From GH45 sp046704385 (GTDB lineage: Bacteria; Bacteroidota; Bacteroidia; Bacteroidales; SZUA-534), in contig JBJKSB010000036.1 in assembly GCA_046704385.1 (NCBI GenBank), positions 1-64,000 of the forward strand: 64,000 bases of DNA, in the 5' to 3' direction. Below the pieces are notes generated by a model, which did no database searches, was not told the origin of the DNA, and worked only from the letters and a program-made list of their open reading frames with translations. The position numbers and the translations under genes are program-made. Of the stretch, positions 61,246 through 64,000 are shown in pieces; the first letter of the stretch is position 1, and each line of letters begins with the position of its first letter.

Positions 61246-61884
61246 TTAATGTAATCTTGAGCCAATTATATGAATAAATTCTTCACGTGTTGAAGCATTA
61301 TTCAGGAAAATACCTGTAAATGCCGAGGTAGTTGTTACCGATTCCTGTTTTTCGATTCCGCGCATCTGCATGCACATATGGGCGGCTTCAATCACCACAG
61401 CAACACCAGCCGGATTAAGGGTGTTTTGAATGCTGTCCTTAATTTGATTGGTTAACCTTTCCTGAACCTGCAACCGGCGTGAAAAAACCTCAACTACCCG
61501 TGCAATTTTGCTTAGCCCGGTTATATATCCATCAGGAATATAGGCCACATGAGCCTTGCCAAAAAACGGTAACATATGATGTTCGCACATACTGAATACT
61601 TCAATATCTTTTACCAGCACCATTTGGCTGTAATCTTCACGAAACATTGCCGATTTTAGAATTTCCTCGGGATTTGATGAGTATCCCTGTGTTAAAAACT
61701 GCATGGCTTTAGCCACACGTAAAGGAGTACGGGCTAAACCTTCGCGGTCAATATTTTCACCCAAGGTATCTAAAACCTGTGAGTAAAGCTTTGTAAGTTT
61801 TTCAGTTCTTTCTTCATTATACCTGTCAACGCGCAGATATCCGAAATCTGAATCCGGATCAATTCCATTATTGTAAACTTCCAT
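61246..61884 (-). CDS. folE: GTP cyclohydrolase I
   Basis: First enzyme of tetrahydrofolate/pterin synthesis, 212 aa, converting GTP to dihydroneopterin triphosphate. Zinc ligands are Cys100 and His103 in the FSMCEHHMLPFFGKAHVAYIP block and Cys171 in CMQMRGI; GLSKIARVVEVFSRRLQVQE is the core block. The length and motifs are typical. The gene starts 2 nt after the stop of the 6-pyruvoyl-tetrahydropterin-synthase-like gene, an operon linking GTP to a pterin or queuosine precursor. Confidence 0.96.
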   Translation of the reverse strand: MEVYNNGIDPDSDFGYLRVDRYNEERTEKLTKLYSQVLDTLGENIDREGLARTPLRVAKAMQFLTQGYSSNPEEILKSAMFREDYSQMVLVKDIEVFSMCEHHMLPFFGKAHVAYIPDGYITGLSKIARVVEVFSRRLQVQERLTNQIKDSIQNTLNPAGVAVVIEAAHMCMQMRGIEKQESVTTTSAFTGIFLNNASTREEFIHIIGSRLH

Positions 61885-61886
61885 GA

Positions 61887-62303
61887 TTATTCTTCTCCGT
61901 AATATTCAGCAAAATTGTTTTCCGTTTCAATTAATTTAATTTTATGCAACCTGGCTTTAGTTATAGCAATTTCCGGAGCCAGTTCATTCCATATTGCAAT
62001 AACAATGTTTTCAGTGGAAACAATTTTATTATTTAAAAAATCAACTTCAATATTCAAATTTTTATGATCGAGTTTATCAACCACTTTCTCTTTAATAATC
62101 CGGCTTATTACTTTTAAATTCACAAGGACTCCGCTTGCCGGATCAACATCACCTTTAACCGTGACAAATAACTCATAATTATGGCCGTGCCAGTTAGGGT
62201 TAGCACACTTTCCATAAATTTCATAGTTTTTTTCGTCGGAATAATTCGGATTGAATAACCGGTGTGCACTGTTAAACCTCTCACGCCTTGTCAGATAAAC
62301 CAT
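61887..62303 (-). CDS. 6-pyruvoyl-tetrahydropterin synthase / 6-carboxytetrahydropterin synthase (QueD-like)
   Basis: Enzyme of 138 aa acting on the FolE product. Zinc ligands His14 (FNSAHRL), His39 and His41 (WHGHNYEL), nucleophile Cys33 (YGKCANPNWHGH), Asp79-His80 in KLDHKNLN and the glutamate in LIETENN match the PTPS/QueD family. It lies 2 nt upstream of folE. In bacteria this family usually makes 6-carboxytetrahydropterin for queuosine; a true pyruvoyl-tetrahydropterin synthase is possible. The length fits both. Confidence 0.92.
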   Translation of the reverse strand: MVYLTRRERFNSAHRLFNPNYSDEKNYEIYGKCANPNWHGHNYELFVTVKGDVDPASGVLVNLKVISRIIKEKVVDKLDHKNLNIEVDFLNNKIVSTENIVIAIWNELAPEIAITKARLHKIKLIETENNFAEYYGEE

Positions 62304-62427
62304 AAAATATGTTCAATCAAATTTCTACAAACTTACACGTTTATTATTAATCACACAAGAACAAAAAATATCAATGTACCTGATGTAACTATAACCAAAC
62401 TTTAATTTCCGACGGCTAAAAGGTAAA

Positions 62428-63723
62428 TTATAATTGTGCCTTTATATTATAAGCCTGAATTACCATTCCATGCCTGATATACAGCTTGCCCTCATGAATA
62501 ACCGGGTGAGAAAAATGTTCCTTTTCGCCCTTAGTTATTTTAAACTTTCCTTTTACTTCCATATTTAACGTATCGCTCGTTAATAATATTACTTCACCCT
62601 TGTGATTATAATAATATAACATGCTGTCGGCAGAAATAACTGCACCACTGCCTATTTTTAAAACCTCGCCAATCTTTCCTGTTTCGGCATTACAGCTTTT
62701 AAAAGTTGGTTTTTCAGTACTGCAGGCATATAAATAGTCACCTATTTTTACTACACCTCCCATAAAACTGTCGAACTGTTTATCCCTCCAAACCTCGGTT
62801 ATACTGTCACCATTGGCTGAAAGGGCAAGTTTAACACCGCCATTCCCGTCACCGGCAACGTAATAAATGAACCCGTTTTCATAAAGTACCGTATTGCCAT
62901 GAGTGTCACCCATTCCCGGCTGACGCTTTTCGGGAGGTGTATTATCCTGTAAATGTGTCCATAACAATTGGCCGGTTTTTGTATCATGCCCCATTAAATG
63001 ATAAGCTGAAAAATTAACCAGGATATGGCGGTTGGCCAGTTTTATAAGCTGTGGCGAATTATACCCGGGCCGCTCCCCTTCCCCCTTGCTTATCCAAACG
63101 ATATTTCCATTAAACCGGTTTAATGCAACTACGTTGGTATCAACGCCTCCGGGCGTACAAAAAACAAGACTGTCGTCAACAACCACAGATTCGGAGAAAC
63201 CAAATAAAGGAGAATGCCCGTGTAAATCCTTGAGCATATCAACAGACCAGAGCTTTTCGCCGGTTTTACGATTTAAGCAACATAAATTACCCAATCCGGT
63301 AGTGGCGTATAATAAATCGTTAACTACAGTTGGAGTTGAGCGCGAGCCCATATAATTTGTAGTCCATTCGTAGCCAATATCCTTTTTCCAAAGTAAATTA
63401 CCCGAGTTGTCGAAAGCAAAAACCGTGGCAAGGCTATCCACTTCACCTAAAATGTACATGGCATCGGGTGTGAAAACTGGCGATCCAAAGCCATTACCGA
63501 CGCTGTCGTATTCCCACACTAAAGCAGGCCCTCCTTCGGGCCAGGATTTTAACAAATGAGTATCGGGGTAAATACCGCTTCGATTTGGACCTCTCCACTC
63601 GTAAATTTTATTAACTACTGAAGATTCTTTTGAATCGTTGCTGCTTTTCTGTTTTAGATTACAGGAAAATAACGAGAATAAAACCAATCCCGATACGATA
63701 ACTGATATAGATTTCTGTCGCAT
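62428..63723 (-). CDS. PQQ-like beta-propeller lipoprotein
   Basis: Lipoprotein of 431 aa. The leader ends with SLFSC (lipobox; Cys about 22). The mature part opens with YEWRGPNRSGIYPDTHLLKS, the sequence pattern that begins secreted PQQ propellers of Bacteroidota and Planctomycetes. Blades include VFAFDNSGNLLWKKDI, CCLNRKTGEKLWSVD, VALNRFNGNIVWISK and MGHDTKTGQLLWTH. No dehydrogenase cofactor residues are evident, so a binding or assembly role (BamB-like in shape) is as likely as catalysis. It is a single gene, divergent from the lipoprotein gene at the window edge. Confidence 0.85.
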   Translation of the reverse strand: MRQKSISVIVSGLVLFSLFSCNLKQKSSNDSKESSVVNKIYEWRGPNRSGIYPDTHLLKSWPEGGPALVWEYDSVGNGFGSPVFTPDAMYILGEVDSLATVFAFDNSGNLLWKKDIGYEWTTNYMGSRSTPTVVNDLLYATTGLGNLCCLNRKTGEKLWSVDMLKDLHGHSPLFGFSESVVVDDSLVFCTPGGVDTNVVALNRFNGNIVWISKGEGERPGYNSPQLIKLANRHILVNFSAYHLMGHDTKTGQLLWTHLQDNTPPEKRQPGMGDTHGNTVLYENGFIYYVAGDGNGGVKLALSANGDSITEVWRDKQFDSFMGGVVKIGDYLYACSTEKPTFKSCNAETGKIGEVLKIGSGAVISADSMLYYYNHKGEVILLTSDTLNMEVKGKFKITKGEKEHFSHPVIHEGKLYIRHGMVIQAYNIKAQL

Positions 63724-63879
63724 ATAAGTTATTTTTTAAGTTAAAAACCTGAAATAAAATTTGCCTTTTAAAATTAATAAATTGATGAGAATTTATCTTT
63801 AATAAAATGATTGGAAGACAAAATTCACATAAAGTTACACTATATTAGTATCCGTTTGAATCGTTAAAAAAAAATCAGA

Positions 63880-64000
63880 ATGAAAAACTCAGGGCAAATT
63901 ATAACAGGAATAGTAACAGTAGTGATGTTCGGTTTATTCTCCGGCTGCAATAATGTAAATCAGCCTTTAGCTGAAAATAACCTTCAACTCGATACTACAT
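63880..64000 (+). CDS. Lipoprotein, partial (cut by window end)
   Basis: The ATG at 63880 opens a frame of 40 codons that runs off the window. The N-terminus is a lipoprotein leader (MKNSGQIITGIVTVVMFGLF followed by SGC, Cys near residue 23), then NNVNQPLAENNLQ. The product cannot be identified from this piece. It is divergent from the PQQ lipoprotein gene with 156 nt between them. Confidence 0.6.
   Translation, partial: MKNSGQIITGIVTVVMFGLFSGCNNVNQPLAENNLQLDTT

Noticed and set aside
1..64000. tRNA, rRNA or prophage genes
   Set aside because: I looked for cloverleaf-like GC-richer segments, rRNA-like stretches, and integrase or phage structural genes and found none I could support.

Overview
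The window looks like chromosome of a Bacteroidota bacterium, probably Bacteroidales/Marinilabiliales-like (the order is an inference from gene content, not from a marker gene). The support is AT-rich DNA, at least seven proteins ending in type IX secretion (T9SS) sorting domains, LytTR and Y_Y_Y-propeller regulators, DUF5686, DUF5916 and PorV-like outer-membrane proteins, and candidate promoters of the TAnnTTTG type. I saw no rRNA, tRNA, CRISPR array, intact insertion sequence or prophage.

Layout. 123-3943: a three-gene set (PorV-like barrel, HELGH membrane metallopeptidase, helix-hairpin-helix plus barrel protein). 4061-4233: remnant of a hipBA toxin-antitoxin pair. 4302-7994: LytS/LytTR two-component system followed by a two-gene ABC exporter of the bacitracin/lantibiotic-resistance type. 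8122-13392: membrane-anchored AraC regulator, PQQ-propeller T9SS cargo, succinate/acetate CoA-transferase and a two-CW protein. 13559-22685: an accessory stretch of surface proteins (DUF1566, PD40, DUF3795-like, FISUMP lipoprotein), a membrane-tethered HTH protein, a Fic protein and small uncharacterised membrane proteins, with a 5'-truncated duplicate of the DUF1566 gene end.

22956-25297 is a minus-strand lipid operon (PlsC, lipid kinase, HAD phosphatase). 25561-31621 is a minus-strand cluster with two Gfo/Idh/MocA oxidoreductases, a DUF1080 protein, a sugar isomerase/epimerase-like TIM barrel and a TolB-like propeller. All but one carry export signals, which suggests a periplasmic oxidative route for glycoside breakdown. 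32020-46964 holds a T9SS-secreted GH16 glucanase, a phosphoesterase, a methyltransferase, a DUF5916 protein, a propeller/Y_Y_Y/LuxR regulator, a T9SS-secreted GH3 glucosidase and a putative porin. Together these look like a beta-glucan system without SusC/SusD in view: GH16 and GH3 at the cell surface, glucosides passing to the periplasmic oxidative route.

47131-63723 is mostly housekeeping: PLP dehydratase, LptB, DUF5686 protein, EamA transporter, a Crp/Fnr regulator divergent from a 4Fe-4S protein, C1 peptidase, CDF transporter, FabD, a lipoprotein type I pullulanase, a winged-helix protein, FolE with a 6-pyruvoyl-tetrahydropterin synthase-like enzyme, and a PQQ lipoprotein. A lipoprotein gene is cut by the right edge. 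Intergenic DNA is rich in structured repeats: a 41-bp tandem hairpin array, nested palindromes, a MITE-like element with 22-bp inverted ends, and candidate operators.
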